From NCBI RefSeq assembly GCF_009712035.1, contig NZ_VILB01000008.1, positions 24,518 to 88,517 on the forward strand: a stretch of DNA of 64,000 bases. Reading direction: 5' to 3'. Shown here in pieces: positions 15,798 to 24,653 of this stretch; position 1 is the stretch's first letter, and every line of letters begins with the position of its first letter. The DNA comes from Anabaena sp. UHCC 0187 (GTDB lineage: Bacteria; Cyanobacteriota; Cyanobacteriia; Cyanobacteriales; Nostocaceae). A model generated the notes under the pieces. That model saw only the letters and a program-made list of their open reading frames with translations. It did no database searches and was not told the origin of the DNA. Made by a program: the position numbers and the translations under genes.

Positions 15798-17231
15798 TTA
15801 CCTAGCTAAAGCTTGAGTCCGACGTTCATTCAAATAACCAAAGAACTCCTTACCCTCGCGCAAACGACGAACTAACATTTGTCTATCACCAAGCATTTCC
15901 CGCACAATGGGAATAATCGCTTTTGGACGGAAGTAAAACTTGCGATACATTTTTTCAACAGCATCTTCAATTTCTGCACTGGAAAGAGTTGGATATTGCA
16001 AAGTTGAAGTTTGAATACCGGAAGTTGCTACTAAAGACTCATTCGCAAACCAACCCTTTTCTCTAGCTTGGTCATACAATTCTGTACCAGGATAAGGTGC
16101 AGCAATAGAAACTTGAATTGTATGGGGACTCAATTCACAAGCAAAGCGAATTGTTTCTTCTACAGTTTCTGGAGTTTCTATTGGTAAACCAATAATAAAA
16201 GTCCCATGAACAGTAATACCAAGTTTGTGGCAATTCTTCATGAATTCTCGCGCCACTTCTAGCTTAATGCCTTTTTTGATATTATTGAGAACTTCTTGAT
16301 TACCAGATTCAAAACCTACCAATAATAACCTTAAACCGTTATCCCGTAAAGTTTTCAGAGTATCATAATCTAAATTAGCACGAGCATTGCAACTCCAAGT
16401 TAAATTGAGTCGCTTCATGTGTTTACTAATTGCTATTGCTCGATGTTTGTCAATGGTAAAAGTATCATCATCAAACATATACTCCCGCACCTTGTCCCCA
16501 AAGAGAACCTTAGCCTCTTCCATTTCTCTGCCTACGGCATCGGGGCTTTTATGACGGTATAAATGTCCGCCAATAGTTTGCGGCCACAAACAAAAAGTAC
16601 ATTTTGCCGGACAACCACGCCCAGTATAAAAAGAAATATAAGGATGTTGCAAATAGCCAATAAAATATTTGCTAATATCCAAATCACGGGCATAAACTGG
16701 TAACACACTGGGCATAGCATCCCAGTCATGAATTAAAGGACGTTCTTCAGTTTGGTGGATATTTCCCAACTTATCCCGGTAACTCAAACCCTTGATTTCA
16801 TCCCAAGGTTTCCCCTCTGCCAACTCCTTACAAGTATAATCAAATTCATTGCGGCAGACAAAATCAATTACTGGATTTTCCCGCAAAGTTTCTTCTGGTA
16901 AAACCGCAACGTGCGCCCCCACAAAGCCAATTTGCACATTAGGGTTTTGCGCTTTGATCGTTTCTGCACACTTAACATCATTCGCCAAAGAAGGCGTGCT
17001 AGTGTGCATAATTACCAATTCGTAATCCTTGGCAATTTTTAACACATCATCCACAGTTTGCCCGTGGGGAGGTGCATCAACTAACCTACTGCCAGGAACT
17101 AAAGCCGCTGGTTGTGCTAACCAAGTGGGATACCAAAAAGAAGTAATTTCTCGTTTTGCTTGATATCGCGCCCCTGCACCACCATCAAAACCATCAAAAG
17201 ATGGTGGACTCAGAAATAAAGTAGTTTTCAT
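15798..17231 (-). CDS. hpnJ: HpnJ-like radical SAM protein
   Basis: A 477-residue B12-dependent-type radical SAM enzyme. The N-terminal part (to about residue 190) is the cobalamin-binding-like fold; the cluster motif CPAKCTFC (CxxxCxxC) follows GRG at about residue 205, with the FDDDTFT and GFESGNQEVL segments of the radical SAM barrel after it. The opening FLSPPSFDGFDGGAGARYQAKRE is characteristic of HpnJ. In characterised hopanoid producers HpnJ contracts the glucosamine ring to make the bacteriohopanetetrol cyclitol ether. It lies between hpnK and the squalene synthase gene on the same strand. Confidence 0.87.
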   Translation of the reverse strand: MKTTLFLSPPSFDGFDGGAGARYQAKREITSFWYPTWLAQPAALVPGSRLVDAPPHGQTVDDVLKIAKDYELVIMHTSTPSLANDVKCAETIKAQNPNVQIGFVGAHVAVLPEETLRENPVIDFVCRNEFDYTCKELAEGKPWDEIKGLSYRDKLGNIHQTEERPLIHDWDAMPSVLPVYARDLDISKYFIGYLQHPYISFYTGRGCPAKCTFCLWPQTIGGHLYRHKSPDAVGREMEEAKVLFGDKVREYMFDDDTFTIDKHRAIAISKHMKRLNLTWSCNARANLDYDTLKTLRDNGLRLLLVGFESGNQEVLNNIKKGIKLEVAREFMKNCHKLGITVHGTFIIGLPIETPETVEETIRFACELSPHTIQVSIAAPYPGTELYDQAREKGWFANESLVATSGIQTSTLQYPTLSSAEIEDAVEKMYRKFYFRPKAIIPIVREMLGDRQMLVRRLREGKEFFGYLNERRTQALAR

Positions 17232-17322
17232 GAATATCTCTCACACACAAATTTTTATTTTGGTAATATACAATTGTTTCCTCTTACCTGTTCCCCGTTC
17301 CCCGTTTCCTGTTCCCTCTGAC

Positions 17323-18153
17323 CTAACTAGCTTTGACGTTCACACCCATGAGGTTTTCAATCAGGGAAATAACATCACTGCGGCTGAGTTTTTCCTTACC
17401 ACTGGCTAAAGCATCAAGAGTACCATGAGCTAAAGCTAGAGGAATTTGGCAAAATTGCAAAGCTGGCCCCTCTGGCAAAGAGTTGGTATAAGCATCTGCT
17501 AAGATAAGATTGCGACGGGCATATTCTTGGAGATGATCGTTATCCCAACCCACGGGAGAAAAGCTGACCCCACGGGTTAAATCCTCAGAATTGTTCCGCA
17601 GAATATTTACTGCTTGCAAACCCCTACCAAATCCTATGGCTTGAGTGCGGTTGCTTTGAGTTCCATCATACCAGTTCCATAAATCCGAGAGTAACAAGCC
17701 TACCGCACCCGCTACTCCAAATGTATAACGGTCTAAATCAGCTTCTGTTTCTATTTTCCAATTTCTATCTGCCCAGTAAGCCATTCTATCAGCCATTGCG
17801 GCTGTTGCATCCCAAATCCGGGGAGCAATGCTTTCAGGTGCTAATATTGACCATTCTCTAATGCGTAAGCTGACTTCCTGTAAAGAATTTTCGTATCCGT
17901 CAAATCCCACAGAAAAAGCATCAAGGGGAAAACCATCTACTCCAGCTTGTAATGTCAGACTAATATTTTGCAATAGGTGTTTTTTAGTCTCATTATCCAA
18001 TTTTGGATCATCTTCAATTTGATCAATTGCCCGCATACACAAGTATGCTGATGCTACCGCTTCTTGCAATCCTGATGGTAAAATACTAATTGGGATATAA
18101 AAAGTTCGACTAGTGTCTTTGAGGATTTGCAAAGCATCTCCACGTAAATCCAT
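17323..18153 (-). CDS. sqs: Squalene synthase (squalene/phytoene synthase family)
   Basis: A 276-residue head-to-head prenyl synthase. The start is placed at 18153 because GGAG lies 7 bases before this ATG and MDLRGDALQILK is the usual beginning; the ORF extends to 18189. The first aspartate motif is in YLCMRAIDQIEDD (DQIED), as in squalene synthases. The second is NILRNNSEDL, where the first Asp of DxxED is Asn. The gene is followed by hpnJ and hpnK, so it most likely supplies squalene for hopanoids; a phytoene synthase is the alternative. No squalene-hopene cyclase is in the window. Confidence 0.82.
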   Translation of the reverse strand: MDLRGDALQILKDTSRTFYIPISILPSGLQEAVASAYLCMRAIDQIEDDPKLDNETKKHLLQNISLTLQAGVDGFPLDAFSVGFDGYENSLQEVSLRIREWSILAPESIAPRIWDATAAMADRMAYWADRNWKIETEADLDRYTFGVAGAVGLLLSDLWNWYDGTQSNRTQAIGFGRGLQAVNILRNNSEDLTRGVSFSPVGWDNDHLQEYARRNLILADAYTNSLPEGPALQFCQIPLALAHGTLDALASGKEKLSRSDVISLIENLMGVNVKAS

Positions 18154-18189
18154 TTTGTTAACTCCTCTCTTTATTTTCACACCACACAC

Positions 18190-18894
18190 AATTCGGATTT
18201 TTTTTGATGATACTGGCTTTAGTTTTTACTAAACCTTAAAAACCATAGATACCCTAGTATTTAATCTAGGAATTAACAGTTTATGGTGTCGTACTTAACA
18301 TAAGTCTCAAGTTTATCAAAGTTTAGTATAGTATATAAGGTTTTGGTAACAACAACTTTGGCTATAAATTTAGACAGAGCAAACCCCAAGTTTTGAGTAT
18401 AAAAAAAATATTATTGCTTAATATTAACTCAACTTAATTTACTGCTAATCCGCTGGAGGAACAAAATTTGTCGAGATTTTGAGTCTATTACCATCACCTA
18501 CAAGTTTTTATTAACGCAATATTCGACACTAAGTATAATATTGATACTATAAAAACTGTATCTTATCTCATTTTTCACAAAAAATAACCTACACACCTAT
18601 TTTTTTGCTTTAGTCTTGCTTGTTACCTATCTCTACTAGGAAGTATGGCTATCCACAGTCAGTTATCACAAATGAAATAGGATATTTATATAAATAGTGA
18701 ATTTTGTCCAAAAGTGTTCATTTTGTGTAAAGTATATGCAGGTAAATGGCAAAATATCACATTCATTCCCAAAAATTGGCTAAAATCTACCTGATAGACC
18801 TTAATTCAATCAGGGCAGTGTCAATAAATTACTCAGAATTCAGCTATTGTCAACGTACCTACAACATCCCTAGTTTAATATTTTAGAGGTATCA
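18190..18894. other. 705-base AT-rich intergenic region
   Basis: No coding frame of convincing length, RNA gene or obvious repeat was seen. It separates the divergent squalene synthase and NYN genes and must hold both promoters. TATAATATTGATAC-like stretches near 18535 are possible -10 boxes, but no clear -35 partner was recognised. Confidence 0.5.
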
Positions 18895-19584
18895 ATGGAG
18901 TTTAATAATCTTAGCAAAAAAACAAACGAATATAAAGAACTTAAAGAAAAACCTCAAAGACATTATCCCCCTACTAAAGGTAGTCTTAAAGCTAAAGAAC
19001 CTAATCCAGTCAATAATAGTACCCTGAGTGATGATGACAATCGTGGTCGAGTAGCAATTTTTATTGATGGCTTAAATCTATTTCATGCCGCATTGCAACT
19101 AGGAATTGAAATTGACTATGTAAAATTGCTTTGTCGTTTAACTAAAAGTTCTCGATTATTACGTGCCTTCTTTTATACGGGAATGGACAGTGGCAACGAA
19201 AAGCAACAGGGATTTCTTTTATGGATGCGTCGTAACGGCTATCGTGTAGTTACTAAAGATATGAGTGTAGTTGTAGATAATTACAAAAGACCAAATCTGA
19301 ATGTAGAAATTGCCGTTGATATGATTACTTTAGCACCCTATTATGATACAGCTATTTTAGTTAGTGGGGATGGAGATCTATCTTATGCGGTTAATGCCGT
19401 TAGTCGGATAGGAGCTAGAGTAGAAGTAATTGGTTTGCAAACAACAACTAGCGATAGCGAAGCCCGATCTAGAAATTACCTTATTGATGTGGCTGATGAA
19501 TTCATAGATTTTGATAGTATGAAACAACACATTCAAAAAGATTCTTGTATCGGTTATAGTTACCGAACTCCTTCTAATTACTAG
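18895..19584 (+). CDS. LabA-like NYN domain protein (DUF88)
   Basis: A 229-residue protein with a PIN-like NYN nuclease fold. The N-terminal 50 residues are charged and low in order. The domain starts at RVAIFIDGLNLFHAA (first conserved Asp and Asn), continues with FYTGMDSGNE, the VEIAVDMITLA segment, and the catalytic-type LVSGDGDLSYAV, and ends with VADEFIDF. LabA in Synechococcus elongatus affects circadian gene expression, and other members are ribonuclease-like. Nearby genes give no hint of function. The ATG at 18895 follows AGAGGTATC. Confidence 0.85.
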   Translation: MEFNNLSKKTNEYKELKEKPQRHYPPTKGSLKAKEPNPVNNSTLSDDDNRGRVAIFIDGLNLFHAALQLGIEIDYVKLLCRLTKSSRLLRAFFYTGMDSGNEKQQGFLLWMRRNGYRVVTKDMSVVVDNYKRPNLNVEIAVDMITLAPYYDTAILVSGDGDLSYAVNAVSRIGARVEVIGLQTTTSDSEARSRNYLIDVADEFIDFDSMKQHIQKDSCIGYSYRTPSNY

Positions 19585-19993
19585 CTTTAAATTCCCAGTA
19601 CCTAATTTTTTGTGATACCAAATATAAAATACTTGTAAATTCTGGGGTCTTAGATATTTATTACGCTATCCTCAAACTCAAAAAATTTGAGGTACTTAAT
19701 GTTGCATTTTATTTGGCACTTTTTTAAAATCTATGCTATATCAGTGTAGAAATAGCTAATTAACATTAACAAGTATAATCACCATACTTTAAAATTCAGT
19801 TTTAAGTAAAGTATGATTGCTGATTAATGTGTTGTTAGTATTCACTTAAAATGTATCCTCAATAGATACAGCAGAATTCAGGAGTCAGGAGTAAAACCTG
19901 CTTCATGCTTGATATCCCAGCGTGGCCTATGCCTACGACAGCTACGCTAAAGCCGTATTTCCTATAACTTATATTATTAAAGGAGTAGGTACT
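19585..19993. other. Intergenic region with an inverted repeat
   Basis: No gene is seen. CATACTTTA (19783-19791) pairs with TAAAGTATG (19807-19815) to give a 9-base hairpin, with weaker complementarity outside it. From about 19877 there is a short AGGAGTC heptamer repeat, and 19920-19950 resembles a common cyanobacterial repeat (GGCCTATGCCTACG) that opens a spurious upstream extension of the next gene. Confidence 0.5.
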
Positions 19994-20317
19994 GTGAATC
20001 AAATTCAGTTAACTTTAGTTATTAGCTATGTCCTAATGACTGGCTATTTTTTTACCAATTGGTTAACCTTTTCTCTCCGTCATCCTACATCTTCTCCAGA
20101 GGATAAATTTTTCTCCTTTATCATGTTTATTATCACCACTATTTTGTGGCCTGTAGTAATTGTGATTTCTTGCTTAGAAATCCTTAAAAAAGGCAAGTTA
20201 GAATTTACTATGGTAGTTCCTGTGCTTTTAGCAATATTCGCGTTTAGTATTTCCTACTATTTAAGTTCGGTACATGAACATTGGCTGTGTTATTATGATC
20301 TTTTTTGCCATGCTTAA
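19994..20317 (+). CDS. Small membrane protein of unknown function
   Basis: About 107 residues from the GTG at 19994, which has AAAGGAG eleven bases upstream. The ORF can be read from 19922, but that stretch is repeat DNA. Three hydrophobic segments are visible (IQLTLVISYVLMTGYFF, FIMFIITTILWPVVIVIS, and VVPVLLAIFAFSISYYL) with a Ser/Pro/Glu loop between the first two. No family was recognised. It stands alone between the NYN gene and queD. Confidence 0.55.
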   Translation: MNQIQLTLVISYVLMTGYFFTNWLTFSLRHPTSSPEDKFFSFIMFIITTILWPVVIVISCLEILKKGKLEFTMVVPVLLAIFAFSISYYLSSVHEHWLCYYDLFCHA

Positions 20318-20406
20318 ATAACCATCGTAACTGGTTTTGAATTTTGAATTGCTTATTGTTTTTTTTAAAGTCTACATCTGGAAATCTGACTCCCTGAATT
20401 TAAACT

Positions 20407-20796
20407 TTAATCATCTTCATATTCTGCCCAAGAATTAGCAGTTTCCGATACAGCAACCTTAAGTTTTATATCATTCGATAACCGCTTTTTAGTTTCGTCA
20501 TAAATATATTTAGCAATCATTTCCGCCGTTGTTTCATATTCAGGTGGCATCACCTCATTTAAAATACAATGATCTAGCCCTCCCTGAGTCATATCTTTTT
20601 TAGCCCAACGTAAACTTCTAAAATCAGCCACCATAACTGGGTGAGGACAGTATTCTGAGGAATGCAAAGTTGATGACTGCGCTTCAATTCTCACCTTATA
20701 AGTATGTCCGTGCATTCTCCCACAAGGACCATTATAGTCTTTGATATAGTGGGCGCTATCAAAGGTAAATTCTGTACTTAGTTTCCATTTTGGCAT
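20407..20796 (-). CDS. queD: 6-carboxytetrahydropterin synthase (QueD/PTPS family)
   Basis: A 129-residue enzyme that uses dihydroneopterin triphosphate to make 6-carboxytetrahydropterin for queuosine and other deazapurines. FTFDSAHYI supplies the first zinc histidine, CGRMHGHTY the catalytic cysteine and the other two histidines, LDHCILNE a conserved Asp-His pair, and VSETANSWAEY the substrate glutamate. The length matches QueD. No other que gene is near; pterin synthesis (PTPS proper) is the alternative. It stands alone on the minus strand. Confidence 0.9.
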   Translation of the reverse strand: MPKWKLSTEFTFDSAHYIKDYNGPCGRMHGHTYKVRIEAQSSTLHSSEYCPHPVMVADFRSLRWAKKDMTQGGLDHCILNEVMPPEYETTAEMIAKYIYDETKKRLSNDIKLKVAVSETANSWAEYEDD

Positions 20797-20979
20797 CTTG
20801 ATATACTCTTTGCTAATTGGTAATTGGGAAAATTCTTCCCCCTGTTCCCTGTTCCCTAAATATGCAATTTAACCTAAATTTGTACTGATGTTAACTCAAT
20901 CTTTGCTCATTGGATCTGCCTTAGTTAGAAGATGGTGAGGATACGATAAAAAACACACAGTATATCTATCAGGTTATAG

Positions 20980-21525
20980 ATGTATACAGGATTCCAAATG
21001 CTTGAAGTTATTGCTGTTGCTGGGCTATTACTGATTCTTGGCGATTTTGTTTCTACCTTCTTCTATCATGTCCCTGAACACGTTTTTGGTAGCCTCCACC
21101 TGACAACTCATCATTCCTGGAAAAAGAATTTTCGCCACTATGCTATTTTAACATTTAATCCCCAGGTGCTTTTAGATGGGATTTTGGGAGCTTTGCCCTA
21201 TTTACTAGTAGCCGTTTGGTTATGGCAGTTATCACCCATAGGCGTAATTTGTGGTTTGTTGCTTGGGCAGTTCCATGTGTGGTGGAGACACGTAATTTCT
21301 TTAGGGTGGCAAACACCTCAAGCTGTAACGGTTTTGTGTAAATTTTTATTTGTTACTACGCCGGAACAACACTGGTTACATCACCAAAAAACTAACATGG
21401 GTTTCGGGGATATTTTCACGTTTTTTGACCAACCTGCAAAAATTTGGCTGCGTTGGTTGCGGTTACTGAGAATGTATTGGCGTTCTGATCCGGAAACTCA
21501 CATTTCTCGATCAACTCGATTTTGA
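20980..21525 (+). CDS. Sterol desaturase/fatty acid hydroxylase superfamily-like protein
   Basis: A 181-residue integral membrane protein with the histidine pattern of di-iron hydroxylases: HVPEHV, LTTHHSWKKNFRHY, FHVWWRH and HWLHHQ. Three or four hydrophobic stretches are visible. The ATG at 20998 (MLEVIAVAGLL) is an alternative start, since AGGA lies 8 bases before it. The substrate is not evident; a fatty acid or hopanoid-like lipid is possible. It stands between queD and a DUF1565 gene, with no obvious partner. Confidence 0.7.
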   Translation: MYTGFQMLEVIAVAGLLLILGDFVSTFFYHVPEHVFGSLHLTTHHSWKKNFRHYAILTFNPQVLLDGILGALPYLLVAVWLWQLSPIGVICGLLLGQFHVWWRHVISLGWQTPQAVTVLCKFLFVTTPEQHWLHHQKTNMGFGDIFTFFDQPAKIWLRWLRLLRMYWRSDPETHISRSTRF

Positions 21526-21613
21526 CTAGAATTACCGACTTAAAATATTGAGTGTGTTAAAAGTATGGTTAATTATGGATGTCACCATTAAAACCTTACA
21601 CGTTTAACAATCA

Positions 21614-23701
21614 ATGGTTAATTCTAGTCTTGTTGCCACAGTCTATGTTAATTCCGTTACGGGAAATGATGCTAATACGGGTTCTCGGTCTACGCCATTA
21701 AAAACTATTACCCGCGCCCTCAAGCAAGGGAAAGCATCAACAATTATTCAGTTGTCCACAGGCACTTATAGCACAGCCAATGGCGAAGTCTTTCCCCTAG
21801 TCATTCCACCGGGAGTATTGGTAGTAGGAAATGAGGCCAATAAAGGTCAGGAAATTATCATTTCTGGCAGTGGGGAATATCAAAGCCCTAGTTTCGGAGT
21901 CCAGAATATAACTTTACTATTACTAGGTGATGCCAGTCTCTTAGGTGTTACCGTGATTAATAATTCACTTAAAGGTACTGGTGTTTGGATTGAGTCATCA
22001 ATACCTACCATAGCTAATAGTACATTTAAGAACTGTACTAGGGAAGGAATTTTTACCACTGGCAATGCTAAACCGGGTATTGTGGATAATTTGTTTATTA
22101 ACAATAAGGTGAGTGGATTAGTCATCGCTAAAAATAGTAAAGGGGAAATATTGCGGAATGTATTTCAAAATAACGGTTTGGGTATAGCGATTAGTGATTT
22201 TGCTGCCCCTTTAATCGCCAATAATAAACTTTCAGCCAATGGCACAGCGATCGCCCTTTCTAGGGATGCTAAACCAGTATTACGCCGGAATCTGATTGCT
22301 AATAATATCCAAGGTGGTCTATTGATAAATGGTAATGCTATTCCCGATTTAGGAAGTCCTCAAGATCCTGCTGACAATATTTTTCGGGAACAGGGTAAAT
22401 TCGATTTACAAAATGTCACAGATCAGAAAATCATGTCCGTCGGTAATCAGTTAAGCCCTCCCCAGGTAATGGGGGCAATAGATTTTATGGCTGCTACCAT
22501 TGACACCCCCAGTCAAATAGGAGTTAGCACCAGGTTTGCTGATTTAGAGGGACATTGGGCGGCAGCTTTTGTGGAGTCCTTGGTGAGTAAAGGTTTTATT
22601 AGTGGCTTTCCTGATGGGACTTTTCAACCAGCCACACCAATTACCCGCGCCCAATATGCGGCTTTGATGACTAAAACATTTGAACTACCTGAAAGTAATC
22701 AATTAGATAGATTCAAAGATGTCAAATCAAACTTTTGGGCTGCTAAAGCCATAGCCAGTACGGCGGATCAAGGCTTTTTGAAGGGCTTTCCTGATGGGAC
22801 ATTTCGACCGGAAAATAACTTAACAAAAATTCAAGCTCTAGTCTCCATTGTCAACGGTTTAAACTTGAATGGTGGTAATCCTAACGTCTTAATGGTATAC
22901 CGTGATCGCGCCCAAATTCCTAGTTACGCTACCAACGCCACCACCGTAGCTACGCAAAAACTATTAGTAGTTAATTATCCCCAAGTGGATCAATTAGAAC
23001 CACTGCGAGAAATTACCCGCGCTGAAGTTGCCGTTCTCATTTATCAGGCATTAGTCGCTACAGGTCAAGAAAATCCTCTTCCCTCTCCCTATATTGTCAA
23101 ACCAGAGACAGAGATTCCCTCTTTTTCCGATATTGTCGGACATTGGGCAGAACCATTTATTCGAGCATTGGTTAGTATGAACTTAACCCAGGGTTTTGCT
23201 GATGGTACATACCAACCAGATCAAGCCATGACTCGCGCCCAATACACAGCTTTAATCGCTGCGGCCTTTAATCCCCCAGCCAAACGCCCGTCCCCAGAAT
23301 TTATAGATATACCCCAGAATTTTTGGGCAGCTAACGCCATCGAAATAGCAGCCAGAGGCGGTTTTGTAGGCGGATTTAGCGATCGCACCTTCCGTCCTAC
23401 CCAAAACGTCCAACGGCTACAAGTCATAGTCTCCTTAGTCAACGGACTGGGACTTTCGCCAACTGCCCAAAAAGCCGTAACCTATGTTGACCAAGATAAA
23501 ATTCCCGAATATGCCCGGACAGCAGTTACCATAGCTACCCAGCAAAAAATTATTGTTAATTATCCAGATCCCAATTTGCTGGCACCAACCAGGGAAGCCA
23601 CCCGTGCCGAAGTTGCGGCTATGGTCTATCAGGCATTAGTAGCCAGTCAACGCACTAAAGTTATCAACTCACCATATATTGTTTTGCAGATCAGCAATTG
23701 A
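21614..23701 (+). CDS. DUF1565 beta-helix protein with SLH domains
   Basis: A 695-residue surface protein. Residues 10-290 are a DUF1565 right-handed beta-helix (VYVNSVTGNDANTG, GTYSTANGEVFP, then NNK/NGNA repeats). From about residue 305 to 670 there are four S-layer-homology-like units (FADLEGHWAAAFVESL, GFPDGTFQPATPITRAQYAAL, and repeats such as FSDIVGHWAEPFI). SLH domains attach proteins to the wall or outer membrane. No signal peptide follows the ATG at 21614 (MVNSSLVATVYVN), which is unusual for a surface protein. Its beta-helix is paralogous to that in the gene at 24654-26219. Confidence 0.88.
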   Translation: MVNSSLVATVYVNSVTGNDANTGSRSTPLKTITRALKQGKASTIIQLSTGTYSTANGEVFPLVIPPGVLVVGNEANKGQEIIISGSGEYQSPSFGVQNITLLLLGDASLLGVTVINNSLKGTGVWIESSIPTIANSTFKNCTREGIFTTGNAKPGIVDNLFINNKVSGLVIAKNSKGEILRNVFQNNGLGIAISDFAAPLIANNKLSANGTAIALSRDAKPVLRRNLIANNIQGGLLINGNAIPDLGSPQDPADNIFREQGKFDLQNVTDQKIMSVGNQLSPPQVMGAIDFMAATIDTPSQIGVSTRFADLEGHWAAAFVESLVSKGFISGFPDGTFQPATPITRAQYAALMTKTFELPESNQLDRFKDVKSNFWAAKAIASTADQGFLKGFPDGTFRPENNLTKIQALVSIVNGLNLNGGNPNVLMVYRDRAQIPSYATNATTVATQKLLVVNYPQVDQLEPLREITRAEVAVLIYQALVATGQENPLPSPYIVKPETEIPSFSDIVGHWAEPFIRALVSMNLTQGFADGTYQPDQAMTRAQYTALIAAAFNPPAKRPSPEFIDIPQNFWAANAIEIAARGGFVGGFSDRTFRPTQNVQRLQVIVSLVNGLGLSPTAQKAVTYVDQDKIPEYARTAVTIATQQKIIVNYPDPNLLAPTREATRAEVAAMVYQALVASQRTKVINSPYIVLQISN

Positions 23702-23832
23702 CAAGTAGAATGAGAAACACTGCCTATCAATTTTGCCGCTGGTGAAAAAAAACACTCATGTAGCTAAAAATACGTTAGGCTAGATGCGATGGGTGAAATG
23801 TTTATACCTATTGCCATAGAAACTTACAGCCC

Positions 23833-24513
23833 ATGTTAACAACAGCCCCGGTTACTCCAACTTTTGCGGCTCCTGCCGAATTAGCAGCTAAATTATTAAC
23901 TCACTACAGTTTTGATCTCAATGGGTATAATGCCAGTGAGTTAATTAGCCGCTGGCAATCAGAATATCCCATTCATTGGTTACACTTGGCGGTGATAGAA
24001 GCTTTGTATCAAGGACGTTATAAAGCTATATCTGTACAGCAAATTTTGACCTTTTGGCGGCGTAGGGGAGAGACAACATATCATTTCAACATGGAATTTG
24101 AGCGCATGATTTGCAGCAAATTCCCCGAACGTCTCACTTCTCCCTCTCTCCCAGTTTTACCACCACCTGAACAGGAGATCAGGACTGAAAAATATAAACA
24201 TCCTCAATTATTACCAGCCGAAGTTAGTTATAAGTATCAAATAAATAATAATTTACAGCGTACAGTCGCAACCTGGGACTCTGACCAAGAAAATCTAGTC
24301 CCTACACCTCCTTCTTTTCAATTAACAGCAGAAGTAAGTCAACAGGAAATTATTGAGAGTATTTCATATGAACCAACACCACAGCTAATGTTAGCAGCAA
24401 CGGCCAATCATCCCCCCATTGGTCAGTTTATGCCCCAAAAAAGCGATCGCACCGAATCTTTTACATCCAAACTCAAAGCCCTCACTAGTGAAAGCTTGGA
24501 GTTTGTATTTTAG
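23833..24513 (+). CDS. Conserved cyanobacterial hypothetical protein
   Basis: A 226-residue protein. Residues 8-95 form a compact helical domain (PAELAAKLLTHYSFDLNGYNASELISRW, IHWLHLAVIEALYQGRYKAISVQQIL, FEREM-type end), followed by a low-complexity Pro/Gln/Glu/Ser-rich tail. The N-terminal part looks like a conserved cyanobacterial domain seen in signalling or regulatory proteins, but I do not recognise its function. It is convergent with the next gene across a repeat tract. Codon use is ordinary. Confidence 0.6.
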   Translation: MLTTAPVTPTFAAPAELAAKLLTHYSFDLNGYNASELISRWQSEYPIHWLHLAVIEALYQGRYKAISVQQILTFWRRRGETTYHFNMEFERMICSKFPERLTSPSLPVLPPPEQEIRTEKYKHPQLLPAEVSYKYQINNNLQRTVATWDSDQENLVPTPPSFQLTAEVSQQEIIESISYEPTPQLMLAATANHPPIGQFMPQKSDRTESFTSKLKALTSESLEFVF

Positions 24514-24652
24514 GGAGTCAGGAGTAGGAGTCAGGAGTCAGGAGTCAGGACGAAGAAGGAAGAAAGAAGAAGGAAGAAAGAAGAAGGAAGAAAGAAGAAG
24601 GAAGAAAGAAGAAGGAAGAAGGAAGAAAGAAGAAGGAAGAAGGAAGAAAGAA
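24514..24652 (+). repeat. GGAGTCA heptamers followed by a homopurine tract
   Basis: Bases 24514-24550 hold about five GGAGTCA-type units, and 24552-24653 is an almost pure A/G strand built from GAAGAAGGAAGAAA units. It ends at the stop codon (24654-24656) of the minus-strand gene. It occupies the whole gap between two convergent genes. Confidence 0.9.
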
Positions 24653-24653
24653 A

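Noticed and set aside
18340-18900. NtcA or other known operator upstream of the NYN gene
   Set aside because: No GTA-N8-TAC site with a well-placed -10 box was clearly seen.
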